Shown piece by piece: positions 8,422 through 16,756 of a DNA stretch of 64,000 bases. Origin of the DNA: a virus. Location: positions 1-64,000 of IMG/VR virus record IMGVR_UViG_3300022562_000124; one strand, given 5' to 3'. The position numbers were made by a program, and so were the translations under genes. The stretch's first letter is position 1. The number at the start of each line of letters is the position of its first letter. The notes beneath the pieces were generated by a model, which saw only the letters and a program-made list of their open reading frames with translations, was not told the origin of the DNA and did not search any database.

Positions 8422-8959
8422 CATCTTCTCCAATAAATTTGTCGATTCCTTTCTTTCTCTTTTGACGTTTTGCGGCTTGCTTTGCATCGTACTTTTCAGT
8501 AAGGTCAGTAAGCTTGTCCATATCCATCGTAACCATAATAGCGTTAAAATGAGAAAGGTCATCTGGTGATAGCTCTACCAGCGTGTTCATGGTCACGGAG
8601 TTTTCCATGGCCTTGTATTTAATGTACGTCTGCTTTCTTTCCTTGTCGATTCGACGCAGGAACGCATAGTACATGATCTGAGTGAAATATGCAAACGGAT
8701 TCGTAGATTTTTCTGGATCAAAGTTGTGGAGGTATCTCAGGCAGTTTTCCACAGCGTCCCCGATCATTTCCTCACGATAGGTGTAGCCTATGAAGTTACG
8801 ATTGGTCGAAAGTCTATTGGCAATTAGCCAGATACATTCCCCAATATAGTTACTCGGTGTAGGCGTTTCAACTCCCTTTGCCTTGGCACTGTTATATTCG
8901 TTAATAAATTTCACCATTTCGGTGTACAACTTTTTGTTGTCAACGTAATGTTTTGTCAT
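8414..8959 (-). CDS. 55: Late-transcription sigma factor (gp55-like)
   Basis: Directs host RNA polymerase to the TATAAATA late promoters. The protein is 181 residues (T4 gp55: 185). The segment from about 80 to 125 (LHNFDPEKSTNPFAYFTQIMYYAFLRRI) matches the reduced sigma region 2 that recognises the -10-like box, and the C-terminus is charged. It needs the gp45 clamp, also encoded in this window, for full activity. Twelve matching late boxes upstream of structural genes in this window support the assignment. Confidence 0.92.
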   Translation of the reverse strand: MTKHYVDNKKLYTEMVKFINEYNSAKAKGVETPTPSNYIGECIWLIANRLSTNRNFIGYTYREEMIGDAVENCLRYLHNFDPEKSTNPFAYFTQIMYYAFLRRIDKERKQTYIKYKAMENSVTMNTLVELSPDDLSHFNAIMVTMDMDKLTDLTEKYDAKQAAKRQKRKKGIDKFIGEDDE

Positions 8960-8970
8960 AAGTAATTACC

Positions 8971-9381
8971 TTAATGTTTTGTGTTTTTGGAATAAACAGT
9001 ATTCATGAAGTTTTCCCATGGATCGCTCTGTTCATTCATAATAGTTTCAAGTTCTCTGATAGCCCCTGTTATTTGTTTGTGGAGACGAGGCTTAGCATAG
9101 TTCTTGGCATAAACACTAGCTTTGGAATAATAATCGCAAAGCTTTGGAGCAGGTTTATAGTACGTTATAACATCTTTCTGTTTAAAAGTCAAGTATTCAT
9201 CATCAGATAATAGTAATGCATCTTCTAATCTCATGACAGAATGCCCTACTTCATCTTTCTGATCTACAATATACATGGGGTCGAGTAGATTGATTAGTTC
9301 TAGTTGATGTACAGGAACGTCATCATTTTCTACACACCCCACGATTTCTTCACCGTTAGTTAGTTTCAATACTACGATCAT
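8971..9381 (-). CDS. Hypothetical protein with Sm-like N-terminus
   Basis: A 136-residue protein. The opening IVVLKLTNGEEIVGCVE resembles the first strands of an Sm/LSm-type small barrel, a pattern seen in conserved proteins near uvsW in cyanophage-like T4 genomes. The rest is charged and probably helical. The start overlaps the uvsW stop by four bases. No function is known; RNA binding is only a suggestion from the fold-like start. Confidence 0.55.
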   Translation of the reverse strand: MIVVLKLTNGEEIVGCVENDDVPVHQLELINLLDPMYIVDQKDEVGHSVMRLEDALLLSDDEYLTFKQKDVITYYKPAPKLCDYYSKASVYAKNYAKPRLHKQITGAIRELETIMNEQSDPWENFMNTVYSKNTKH

Positions 9382-10865
9382 TTTATCCCCACAGTGTATA
9401 TCTTATAGTCAAACTTTTCGTTATCATAAATCTTGACTCTTTCCGCAAAGTGGTCCAGAGTGAAGTTAGATTTACTTCCGTATGACAGGTTATCTACAAT
9501 ATCGTAGAGGATTGCGTGTTCCTTCTCAGCATGTTGTCTAAGCATACGGCCAATAGACTGTAGGACTTTGATCTTTGACTTTGAAGGAGAACCAGCAATC
9601 ATGTGGTGGAGTCTTTTGATTGAGACTCCTGTTGAAGTTGTTCCCATCGACGCAACGAGTATAGCTTCCTCAAGTTCTTCCATCGCCTTTCGTATCTCTT
9701 CTCGTCTATCGCCACTAACGTCACCGTCAATGTAAAATACATTAGGATGGCCAGATAGTGCAGCATATAGTACGTCTCCATGATCTTTAAGGCGGAAGAA
9801 CACAAGCTTATTACCCTTTAGTGAGAGTGCCAGATTCTTGATGAATTCTGTTCTCTTCTGGTAATTCACTAGGAATTCTACTTCTTCTTGGTAAGTCTTT
9901 CTTCTTTTCTTACCACTCTTCTTATCGGTTACTTGCTTATGAAATTCTTTACACACGTGCTCTGGGTATTGAAGCACGATGCATTTGATTTTAATATCAG
10001 CAGCATGGCCTTCGTCAATCAGTTCACGTGTGGTGACAGTCTGATACGGCGCACCAAACAACCCGTAGATTGTGCGCTTGTTTAATTCTGAGTTGTCAAG
10101 GGTGCCTGTGGTGCCGAATCTGTACGGCGTATTGACCATGTTAGACATGATGTTGATGAGGCTCTTGGCCTTCCAACCATGCGCTTCGTCCCCGAACACG
10201 ACTTTGAATTGTTGGTACCACGCTTTTGCCATTTTGGTCTTGCCATTATCGAGTGACTGCCATGTAGTGATGACAATATCAGATTTGATATCATTTGATC
10301 TATCCAATCCATTGATGCTAGTTGAAATACTTCCTGTGAAACCATAGGAACGAATGTCCTCTTCCATCTGTCTGACAAGACCAATGGTAGGAACGATAAT
10401 CAGGGTCTTCTTACGGTACCATGCCGCAATAAGGTAAATCATGAAGGACTTACCAGAGGATGTAGGGGATAGGAGTGTTCTGCGCTTTGAACGTAAACAC
10501 TTGGCTACAGCGTCTATCTGGTAGTCACGAATTTCTAGCCATTCTGGTAAATCAAGGCTCTTGACGAATTCTTTTACCTGATGTAGGGAAACATCATCAT
10601 AAGCAAACTCATGATCAAAAGAAAATGTGTATGAACGACTATCACAGAAGCGTTTAATCTCTTGAGCCAATCCAGCATAAATCGTTCCGCTAAGTCTGTT
10701 GACAAGCGAAATCTTACCATCCCACATTCTGGATTTGTACTTGGGGTGGAATTTATAGTTTTCGGCATAGTGAGTAAAATGCTCCGATAGTTCCATTAAA
10801 GTACCCGGATCGCATCTTACTCTACAATGCACTTCATTTATGTACTCAAGATGAACATCTGTCAT
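9378..10865 (-). CDS. uvsW: UvsW RNA-DNA and DNA helicase
   Basis: Superfamily 2 helicase that unwinds R-loops and branched DNA, which switches replication from origin-based to recombination-based initiation. The 495-residue protein (T4: 503) has Walker A SPTSSGKS at about 133-140, a DEAH box at about 226-229, TTGTL motif III near 254, and motif VI QSIGRMLRQH near the C-terminus. The first ~110 residues match the UvsW N-terminal DNA-binding domain. It is adjacent to uvsY as in T4-like genomes of this group. Confidence 0.94.
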   Translation of the reverse strand: MTDVHLEYINEVHCRVRCDPGTLMELSEHFTHYAENYKFHPKYKSRMWDGKISLVNRLSGTIYAGLAQEIKRFCDSRSYTFSFDHEFAYDDVSLHQVKEFVKSLDLPEWLEIRDYQIDAVAKCLRSKRRTLLSPTSSGKSFMIYLIAAWYRKKTLIIVPTIGLVRQMEEDIRSYGFTGSISTSINGLDRSNDIKSDIVITTWQSLDNGKTKMAKAWYQQFKVVFGDEAHGWKAKSLINIMSNMVNTPYRFGTTGTLDNSELNKRTIYGLFGAPYQTVTTRELIDEGHAADIKIKCIVLQYPEHVCKEFHKQVTDKKSGKKRRKTYQEEVEFLVNYQKRTEFIKNLALSLKGNKLVFFRLKDHGDVLYAALSGHPNVFYIDGDVSGDRREEIRKAMEELEEAILVASMGTTSTGVSIKRLHHMIAGSPSKSKIKVLQSIGRMLRQHAEKEHAILYDIVDNLSYGSKSNFTLDHFAERVKIYDNEKFDYKIYTVGIK

Positions 10866-11299
10866 TAGAACCCACTTTGGAATTTAGCGAAGTCTATGGC
10901 ATTCTTGATCGCAAATCCACGGTTCATAATGTTTTTGATAATGGACTCTAGTAGTTCGATCTTTTCGTGCTGAATGCCAATCTTCAAGGTTAACTGGATA
11001 ATGTCAGGGTCAGCATCTACGTATGTACCAGCATCGGCTTTCAATACTTTACCGATTGGTGGTAGCTGCCATCCCTTTTCATGTGATTCTTTGGTTGGCC
11101 CCTGAGTATAGAATTCATACTTTTCGAGCCTGAGAGTCTTAAGTTCTGTTTCGAGCTTGCGAAGAACAAGACGCTCATTAGTGTAAATTTTATGGTACTT
11201 GTGGTGTAACGAAGCAGCAGCCAATGATTCCGTATCAAGTTGAGCACGGTCAATCTTGGAGTCCTGTCCCCACATGTCAAAAATATCTTCAAGTTTCAT
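10865..11299 (-). CDS. uvsY: UvsY recombination mediator
   Basis: Loads the UvsX recombinase onto single-stranded DNA coated with gp32. The 144-residue protein (T4: 137) shares the beginning MKLEDI and the C-terminal MNRGFAIKNAIDF with T4 UvsY (whose equivalent is SRGFAIKHIQD). It is the first gene of the minus-strand recombination block and has a sigma70-like promoter just upstream, consistent with early or middle expression. It overlaps uvsW by one base. Confidence 0.88.
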   Translation of the reverse strand: MKLEDIFDMWGQDSKIDRAQLDTESLAAASLHHKYHKIYTNERLVLRKLETELKTLRLEKYEFYTQGPTKESHEKGWQLPPIGKVLKADAGTYVDADPDIIQLTLKIGIQHEKIELLESIIKNIMNRGFAIKNAIDFAKFQSGF

Positions 11300-11328
11300 G
11301 ATAAAATCCCTTATAACAAATAAGCCTT

Positions 11329-11357
11329 ATTATATACTAATTAAGACTTTCAATCAA
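11329..11357 (-). promoter_or_regulatory. Sigma70-like promoter for the uvsY operon
   Basis: On the minus strand, TTGATT and TATAAT are separated by 17 bases, with the -10 about 30 bases upstream of the uvsY start. The -10 is a perfect consensus. It would let host RNA polymerase transcribe uvsY-uvsW-55 and genes beyond before late genes switch on. Confidence 0.6.
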
Positions 11358-11827
11358 GCATTAAATGGTTCAATATACCATCTTAGGAATCTAAATCTCG
11401 CTGTTGCTGTAGCATATTGGACTTCTTGTAGTGTAGAGTCCATGTCGATTCCTGATATTCCTACAGGGAATGCGTCTGTAAATCTTACATTGATATTTGC
11501 TTTTGATGAGCTATTCAGAATGATTACTGAACAGTCTGACAAAATATTCTGGTATTGTCCTAGTCTGTCTGGATAGCCAAGCTTTACCATCCAATCATAA
11601 ATTTCAAGATAATCCTTCATGTTTTCACCTACCATGAAGGTGACAGCAAACTCATCGTATTTGATATTTCCTGAGATAGGCATCTTGACAAACGGAGTTG
11701 GCAAGTCTACTGTTCCTAGCGTCATGCCGGGTAGGGATACCTTTTGAACACGAAATTCAAGCTCTGGCGTTTTGTCCAGTTTGAATTTGAAATTCAGCAA
11801 AGATAGGTTATTTTGGTTGAATGACAT
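11354..11827 (-). CDS. Tail tube-related structural protein
   Basis: A 157-residue protein with features of the T4 gp19 tail-tube fold family, such as VSLPGMTLGTVDLPTPFVKMP followed by a strand-rich middle and YLEIYDWMVKLGYPD. A true gp19 homologue is present at 19292-19873, so this is a paralogue that probably caps, starts or terminates the tube. In related phages the slot between 23 and uvsY is commonly occupied by the gene 3 tail completion protein; sequence alone does not let me choose between gp3-like and gp54-like roles. A late promoter box lies 57 bases upstream. Confidence 0.72.
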   Translation of the reverse strand: MSFNQNNLSLLNFKFKLDKTPELEFRVQKVSLPGMTLGTVDLPTPFVKMPISGNIKYDEFAVTFMVGENMKDYLEIYDWMVKLGYPDRLGQYQNILSDCSVIILNSSSKANINVRFTDAFPVGISGIDMDSTLQEVQYATATARFRFLRWYIEPFNA

Positions 11828-11834
11828 TTTGTGC

Positions 11835-11863
11835 TTGACTCACTTTGTTCGTATGGGTATAAT
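11835..11863 (+). promoter_or_regulatory. Near-consensus sigma70 promoter
   Basis: TTGACT (11835-11840) and TATAAT (11858-11863) are 17 bases apart, one base off perfect consensus. It lies about 42 bases upstream of the first of four small plus-strand genes and marks them as early genes read by unmodified host RNA polymerase. Confidence 0.8.
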
Positions 11864-11884
11864 CCATGTGTGGTGATAATATAG

Positions 11885-11892
11885 TATTTATA
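11885..11892 (-). promoter_or_regulatory. Late promoter box TATAAATA
   Basis: An exact match to the T4 late consensus on the minus strand, 57 bases upstream of the tube-related gene. It overlaps the leader of the divergent plus-strand operon, so late and early transcription cross here. Confidence 0.7.
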
Positions 11893-11905
11893 TAAGGACC
11901 AAATT

Positions 11906-12079
11906 ATGATTACAGATGGAGAATGGGTATGCAAACGATGCTTAGATTATCGTTCAGTGTGCCAACTATGTGAAGGTATGGGTCCAGAACTCATTCCAAC
12001 CCCTCAATGGATAAAAGATGAGGAACAGAGGTTGACAGACTCTATGAAACCGATTAAGATGTTCCCACTATACCACTAA
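11906..12079 (+). CDS. 57-residue two-CxxC zinc-finger protein
   Basis: A small gene with an AAGGA site 7-8 bases upstream of the ATG at 11906. The product (MITDGEWVCKRCLDYRSVCQ...) has CKRC and CQLC pairs near residues 9-12 and 19-22, which could bind one zinc ion, followed by an acidic/proline linker. It is first in a four-gene operon behind a strong sigma70 promoter, so it is probably made early, perhaps as a host-takeover factor; this is inference from position only. Confidence 0.6.
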   Translation: MITDGEWVCKRCLDYRSVCQLCEGMGPELIPTPQWIKDEEQRLTDSMKPIKMFPLYH

Positions 12080-12092
12080 CGGAGTATTTATT

Positions 12093-12428
12093 ATGAGTAA
12101 TTTTGACGATATTGACGAACTTTTCCAACAGGCTCTTGACGAAGCTGGTGTTTCTGATGCAGATATCATGCAGCTTGCTATGATGCTGGATGAAACTCTT
12201 GCCAAGAGCCTTCCCGCATCTATGGGATTTCCTGATTGGACTTACAAGGATTTACCACGAATGATCCCTTCTGTCAAGGACGAATTTATCGCTCTTGTCG
12301 GTGAAGAGAATATTAAGTGGATTACTTTTGCTAATTACGATGATGGTTCTGTTCGTGGACAGGTTCTACTGTCTCCGACTGCCATGGCTATTGTCGAAAA
12401 GACCGCAACTTCACCGAGTATGAACTAA
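12093..12428 (+). CDS. Hypothetical early protein 1
   Basis: A 111-residue acidic protein (MSNFDDIDELFQQALDEAG) with a GGAG site before its start. The N-terminal third looks helical and the rest mixed. No family recognised. Its stop overlaps the next start by one base, and it shares the upstream sigma70 promoter with its neighbours. Confidence 0.6.
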   Translation: MSNFDDIDELFQQALDEAGVSDADIMQLAMMLDETLAKSLPASMGFPDWTYKDLPRMIPSVKDEFIALVGEENIKWITFANYDDGSVRGQVLLSPTAMAIVEKTATSPSMN

Positions 12429-12772
12429 TGGATATTGAATATCGCTACGAAGGCTTTGACGAGCTAGATGAAGCTGGATTCAAGGTAAATTATATGTCCT
12501 TGGATAAAAAGAATGGTGTCATTCGTCCAGCTTTTCCATATGAACAGCTTGTTGAGGATGGTTTTCTTGGTAGGGGAAAGCGTGTGCGTTATCTTAATCG
12601 TAATGGTTATGACGCACATCGTGAATATGCTGCCAAGATGGGTATTACAGAAGGTATGATCCTTACTGTTGATACTTGCACTGTGGAAAGTTGGTCTTCT
12701 GATTACACTTTTTACGAAGTAGGCGGAAGCCACAACACTGTCATGTTTGAGGAAGTTGAAGATGGAGAATAA
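12428..12772 (+). CDS. Hypothetical early protein 2
   Basis: A 114-residue protein starting MDIEYRYEGFDELDEAGFKV. The C-terminal part (GMILTVDTCTVESWSSDYTFYEVGG) suggests a small beta-barrel. No family recognised. It overlaps the following gene by 11 bases. Confidence 0.6.
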   Translation: MDIEYRYEGFDELDEAGFKVNYMSLDKKNGVIRPAFPYEQLVEDGFLGRGKRVRYLNRNGYDAHREYAAKMGITEGMILTVDTCTVESWSSDYTFYEVGGSHNTVMFEEVEDGE

Positions 12773-13115
12773 AATTCGTTTTTCAAAATACGTCTATGAT
12801 GAAATCATGGCGGGTAACTTCCATCACTATGATGCCACAACCCTATCACGTTTCTATGATGGACATGTTGGAACAAAGGTGTTCAACCTGTACTGTGGTT
12901 ACAGGTGGTTTGGTCTAAAGAAGTTTACTACACTTTCAAGAATTGATATGGATACTGATAATTGGCGTACCTACACTAGGATCAATCTTCGTCCTGATGA
13001 AGAAGATATGCTTTGGTCTGTGTGGCCTACGGTAGAAAAGATTATCAATGAACGTAGATCAGAAGAAACAAAAAAGCACCTAGAGTATACAGAAAGAATG
13101 GCTTGGTGGCCATAA
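12762..13115 (+). CDS. Hypothetical early protein 3
   Basis: A 117-residue protein starting MENKIRFSKYVYDEIM at the ATG at 12762, with GAGG about nine bases upstream; a TTG start 15 bases earlier is less likely. It is rich in Trp, Tyr and Arg. No family recognised. It is the last gene of the plus-strand operon and converges on the gene 23 terminator. Confidence 0.6.
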   Translation: MENKIRFSKYVYDEIMAGNFHHYDATTLSRFYDGHVGTKVFNLYCGYRWFGLKKFTTLSRIDMDTDNWRTYTRINLRPDEEDMLWSVWPTVEKIINERRSEETKKHLEYTERMAWWP

Positions 13116-13119
13116 AAAA

Positions 13120-13145
13120 GGTGGGGAACCTTTCGATTCCCCACC
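13120..13145 (-). terminator. Strong terminator downstream of gene 23
   Basis: GGTGGGGAA and TTCCCCACC form a perfect 9-bp GC-rich stem with an 8-base loop. On the minus strand it lies 30 bases after the gene 23 stop and is followed by six T residues (13119-13114), the classic rho-independent layout. It ends the capsid transcript before it runs into the convergent early genes. Confidence 0.85.
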
Positions 13146-13174
13146 CAAGTCTGTAACAACTTTTATCGTTATGA

Positions 13175-14554
13175 TTACATCAAGTTGTTGACGATCACAC
13201 GACGATAGTATACGTTGCTGTCTTCTGCAAGACGACCTTCACCAACGTCACCGCCTTCAGCAAATGGGTTTGCTACCATGCCGTAACGAGTCTTGAAGCC
13301 AATCTTTGGCTGGAAGGTGTTAGGATCGACAGCACGTACCATCTGTAGTGGAACGTATGGGCAGTAGAAGAGACCAGCGTCAAATGCGCTTGAACCCTTG
13401 TAACCAACTACTAGGTAGTTAGCACCTGCATATGGGTCAATGTATACACGTAGGCGACCATTTAGAACACCTGCGAAGGTGTTGCCAGTATCGTCAACCT
13501 GTAGGTTGTTGCTGTTAAGAGCAGGAGCGTAGTCAAGGACACCAGCCATCTGTAGAGCAGACGCAACGTCTGAAGAACAGATAACGATGTTACCCTTACC
13601 GCGTCTGGTTCCCTTAGCGATTGCGTTAGCTTCACGCTCTAGCTGGAACATAAGACCCTTGAACTTTTCAACTGACCAACGACCATTTGAGTCGGTGTCT
13701 AGGTCGAAAATACCTGCATTGGTTGTGCCGGTTTCAGCACCACGCTTAGCAGTGATAACAACTGTACGGACAACTTCACGGTTGATATCAGCTAGAATTT
13801 CTGAAGACAGAATGTTTGAAAGTTCTGTCTCTGCATCAAGACCATGAATTGCCTTTAGGTCCTGTGCAAGTTCTAGTGAGTATTCAGCCTTTAGTGCACG
13901 GCTCTTAGCAGTGACACTAACCTTCTCAATGGAGAAAGCCATTTCTGGGAAGATTGAAGTTGTGGTTGAACCTAGACCTTCAGCAAGTGAAGTCTTGATA
14001 CCACCAGCAAAGTTGTATAGGTCATTTGTTGCGTTTGTGTTAGCAGCAGGATATGTGCCAATGTTATTAGCAGCGCCACCAACAGTGTTTGAAGCTGCGT
14101 AGCCAGCGTCAGTTGCAGATGCGTTTGCACCACCACGAGCAGAACGGCCAGTCTGAACTTCATTGTAGAAGGTTTCTGGACCAGTCTGGTTCTCGTAACG
14201 TGCTCTCATTGCGAAGATAAGTCCGGTTGGACCGGTCATTGGCTGAACGCCGCAGATATCGTAAGCAACGAGGTTTGGCATAGCACGACGAACTAGTGAA
14301 ATCAATACAGGGTCAAATGTATCGATAGCACCGGTTGAAGCGGTTGATGAAGATGCGCCCATTGAGTTGGTTGGAGCAGCTTCACCTAGGAAACCACCAC
14401 CCATTGAAGCACGTGCTTCACGGATAGCATTCTCAGTATTCTCAAGAATCTGAGCGGTAACAGCGCGCTTGTGGCTGTCCTTAATTTCTGGAAGGTCCTC
14501 ATGCTCAAGGATTGGCTTCCACTTGGTTTGAACTGTTTCGTCTAGATATGACAT
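13175..14554 (-). CDS. 23: Major capsid protein (gp23-like)
   Basis: Forms the hexameric shell of the head. The 459 residues are shorter than T4 gp23 (521) but typical of cyanophage-like members. The N-terminal ~65 residues are helical and probably the part removed by the gp21 protease, followed by the HK97-type core beginning around AIDTFDPVLISLVRRAMPNL. It has its own late box 43 bases upstream and a strong terminator downstream, as expected for the most abundant virion protein. Confidence 0.95.
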   Translation of the reverse strand: MSYLDETVQTKWKPILEHEDLPEIKDSHKRAVTAQILENTENAIREARASMGGGFLGEAAPTNSMGASSSTASTGAIDTFDPVLISLVRRAMPNLVAYDICGVQPMTGPTGLIFAMRARYENQTGPETFYNEVQTGRSARGGANASATDAGYAASNTVGGAANNIGTYPAANTNATNDLYNFAGGIKTSLAEGLGSTTTSIFPEMAFSIEKVSVTAKSRALKAEYSLELAQDLKAIHGLDAETELSNILSSEILADINREVVRTVVITAKRGAETGTTNAGIFDLDTDSNGRWSVEKFKGLMFQLEREANAIAKGTRRGKGNIVICSSDVASALQMAGVLDYAPALNSNNLQVDDTGNTFAGVLNGRLRVYIDPYAGANYLVVGYKGSSAFDAGLFYCPYVPLQMVRAVDPNTFQPKIGFKTRYGMVANPFAEGGDVGEGRLAEDSNVYYRRVIVNNLM

Positions 14555-14596
14555 TTTGTTTTCTTCTCCCTTGATAAAAAGCTTTTCAAGCTATTT

Positions 14597-14604
14597 TATT
14601 TATA
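14597..14604 (-). promoter_or_regulatory. Late promoter box TATAAATA upstream of gene 23
   Basis: Exact late consensus on the minus strand, 43 bases before the gene 23 start and just after the gene 22 stop, giving gene 23 a dedicated transcript that ends at 13120. Confidence 0.8.
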
Positions 14605-14610
14605 AAAATC

Positions 14611-15657
14611 TTATTTTACAGACTTCTTAATTGCCTGTAGGTAAAGGTCCATACCCGGAGCAGTGTAACCAGTGGTTCCTGCTTCAGTTGTGTCTTCGCC
14701 ATCAATCTCTTCGCTGATCAAGCCAGTTGAAGCTGTCTTGGTCTTCTTGAAGATATTTTCCTTGACAATCTCTAGCTTCTTGCGGTATGAGTCACCATCG
14801 GTATACTCAAGACCTTCTGCAAGTGTGCGGAGCTTTTCTGCCTGTGTTAGAGCAAGACCTTCGCAAACTTCGTCAATAGCTGCTTGCTTGGTTGCTTCGT
14901 TAATGACGGTTTCTAGTTCGATCTTTTCGTCTAGAGTTTCATTAAGCTTAGACTTAACTTCTTCTAGCTCTGCCTTCATTTCGGCAACAAGATCGATCTT
15001 CTCGTCAGGAACGCGAATATAATGCTCTGCAAATAGATCATGTAGACCCTGAATAAATCCTTCAGCAATGTCTGCACGAAGTGAATTTTCGATTGCAAGC
15101 TTATTCTCTTCCATCCACTGTTCTGCACAGTAGTCAAGATACTGGTCAAGCTTTGTGGTTAGGTCTTCGAAAATAGCAGCAGTTTCTTCTTCAAGACGCT
15201 GATTGAATGACTCTTCTAGTTCTTCAACCTTAGCATCAAATGCTTCCTGAAGACGAGCCTCTTCAATGGTAATACGAGTATTTACAGCAGCTTCGAAAAT
15301 GACACCAGCCTTTTCCTTCATATCTTCTGAAAGTTCTTCACCGAACATTTCATCGATATCTTCCTTGACAGCACCACCAGTTGCAGCACTTGGCTTTGTC
15401 TGGATTGTAGCAAGATTCTGTTGTGAATTGTCTACAGCGCCGGGTGCCTGATTTGGACCAAACTGTGCCTGTACCTGATTAAAGATATTGGACAAGTCTT
15501 CCTTACCAAGCTGTGCTAGAAGCTGTGTAAAAGTGGCAAGCATCAAAGCTTTTGATTCAGTACCACCAGAACCAGCACCGGGATTTAGAGTGTCAACAGC
15601 AGCGGTTTCTTGTAGATCACCGTTGTCAACAATCTCAGGTGTTTCCTTCTCGTTCAT
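14611..15657 (-). CDS. 22: Prohead scaffold core protein (gp22-like)
   Basis: A 348-residue, Glu-rich, largely coiled-coil protein (for example LEEVKSKLNETLDEKIELE) expected to form the internal scaffold of the prohead and to be degraded by gp21. It is longer than T4 gp22 (269). Position between genes 21 and 23 and the composition support the call. An AATAAATA late-like box lies 29 bases upstream. Confidence 0.88.
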   Translation of the reverse strand: MNEKETPEIVDNGDLQETAAVDTLNPGAGSGGTESKALMLATFTQLLAQLGKEDLSNIFNQVQAQFGPNQAPGAVDNSQQNLATIQTKPSAATGGAVKEDIDEMFGEELSEDMKEKAGVIFEAAVNTRITIEEARLQEAFDAKVEELEESFNQRLEEETAAIFEDLTTKLDQYLDYCAEQWMEENKLAIENSLRADIAEGFIQGLHDLFAEHYIRVPDEKIDLVAEMKAELEEVKSKLNETLDEKIELETVINEATKQAAIDEVCEGLALTQAEKLRTLAEGLEYTDGDSYRKKLEIVKENIFKKTKTASTGLISEEIDGEDTTEAGTTGYTAPGMDLYLQAIKKSVK

Positions 15658-15685
15658 TTTTTACTCCTTTTAAGGTAATTTTATG

Positions 15686-15693
15686 TATTTATT
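15686..15693 (-). promoter_or_regulatory. Late promoter variant AATAAATA upstream of gene 22
   Basis: One mismatch to the TATAAATA consensus, placed 29 bases upstream of the gene 22 start and overlapping the gene 21 stop, the same geometry as the exact boxes in this window. Confidence 0.5.
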
Positions 15694-16363
15694 AAAACGT
15701 AATCTTTGAAAGTCGATTGACGTATCTTTCGAAAAGCTTAAGCTTATTCTCTTGTATTTCACGAGAAGAAAGGCTTCTAATATGCTTCTTTGCTTCTTCG
15801 GCAAGTTCAACAGCTTTCCAACCCATTTTCTCATCATAGAACCATTCTACTGATTCCATAATACCATTAACCCAAGCACTAGGTGCAGAAGGATCAGCCA
15901 CAATATCAGCAGCAGTTGCTAGACGGAAGTCGTTCTGGACTTCGTTAACACCTTCTTTGTTAAGCTTAAGTGAACCCATACCACGTGATGAAACACCAAG
16001 TGAACCACCGGATTCAATAAGACCCTTAGCAGTGTTACCCATTGGTGTGTTTGTGATTAATGCCTTACCGATATAATCTGTGCCTTCCTTGCGGAGAGAA
16101 ACAGTGCGGTGTGAGACTAGATTAAGATTAATCTGTGGACCATTTGGATGCCCAAGTTCACCCCACGCACAATTTCTGTCAACGGCTTCCTTGACATATC
16201 GTGCAACTTCGCTATCCATGACTTCTTCTGGATACATACGACCATTGCGGTTTTTAATTGCTGACTGTAGGAAAACGCCTTCGATGTACATGTTCTTTGA
16301 GCCATCTTCCTTGGCTTCGGTCACATATCTAACGTCTTCAATTGTTTCCGTAATAAGTTTCAT
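15692..16363 (-). CDS. 21: Prohead protease (gp21-like)
   Basis: Serine protease that matures the prohead by cutting scaffold and capsid proteins. The 223 residues (T4: 212) include GELGHP (about 92-97) with the catalytic His and GVSSRGMGS (about 150) with the catalytic Ser, the motifs of the herpesvirus-like/U9 prohead protease fold. It lies between the gp68-like region and gene 22, the T4 order. Confidence 0.93.
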   Translation of the reverse strand: MKLITETIEDVRYVTEAKEDGSKNMYIEGVFLQSAIKNRNGRMYPEEVMDSEVARYVKEAVDRNCAWGELGHPNGPQINLNLVSHRTVSLRKEGTDYIGKALITNTPMGNTAKGLIESGGSLGVSSRGMGSLKLNKEGVNEVQNDFRLATAADIVADPSAPSAWVNGIMESVEWFYDEKMGWKAVELAEEAKKHIRSLSSREIQENKLKLFERYVNRLSKITF

Positions 16364-16372
16364 TTTTACCTC

Positions 16373-16756
16373 TTAGACTTGGAAATAAGTTGAGTTAGCG
16401 TTAAGATTTGTGCCAACCTTCTGTAGCTCAAGCATGACATAAGCGTTAGCGGTTCCTACAAAATTGACTACGATATCAGATTCCTGATTTAATGTAAGTG
16501 CCATACCAGCACCGGCATAATCGAAAGAACCTGAGGAATCATATACGCCAACAAGTTCACCACCACGAGTAAGTGTGATGTGACCAGCGTTACCAGTGCC
16601 TTGAAAAATCTGTGCGATATATGCGCCTGTCAGTACTTCATTTCCATAAGCAATATCGCTTACAGAGCTATTACCGGCAACCACGATGGTATTACTACCA
16701 TTAAGGTGTACCACAGCAGATGTACCCGGCTTATTTGAAAGTACCTTCTTAGCCAT
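16373..16756 (-). CDS. Head-module protein of unknown function
   Basis: A 127-residue protein rich in small and beta-branched residues (VVHLNGSNTIVVAGNSSV), probably a beta-sandwich. It sits between gene 21 and the gp68-like gene, where T4 has nothing, so it may be a capsid decoration or other virion protein. No family recognised. It meets its upstream neighbour by a one-base overlap and is co-transcribed with the head genes. Confidence 0.6.
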   Translation of the reverse strand: MAKKVLSNKPGTSAVVHLNGSNTIVVAGNSSVSDIAYGNEVLTGAYIAQIFQGTGNAGHITLTRGGELVGVYDSSGSFDYAGAGMALTLNQESDIVVNFVGTANAYVMLELQKVGTNLNANSTYFQV

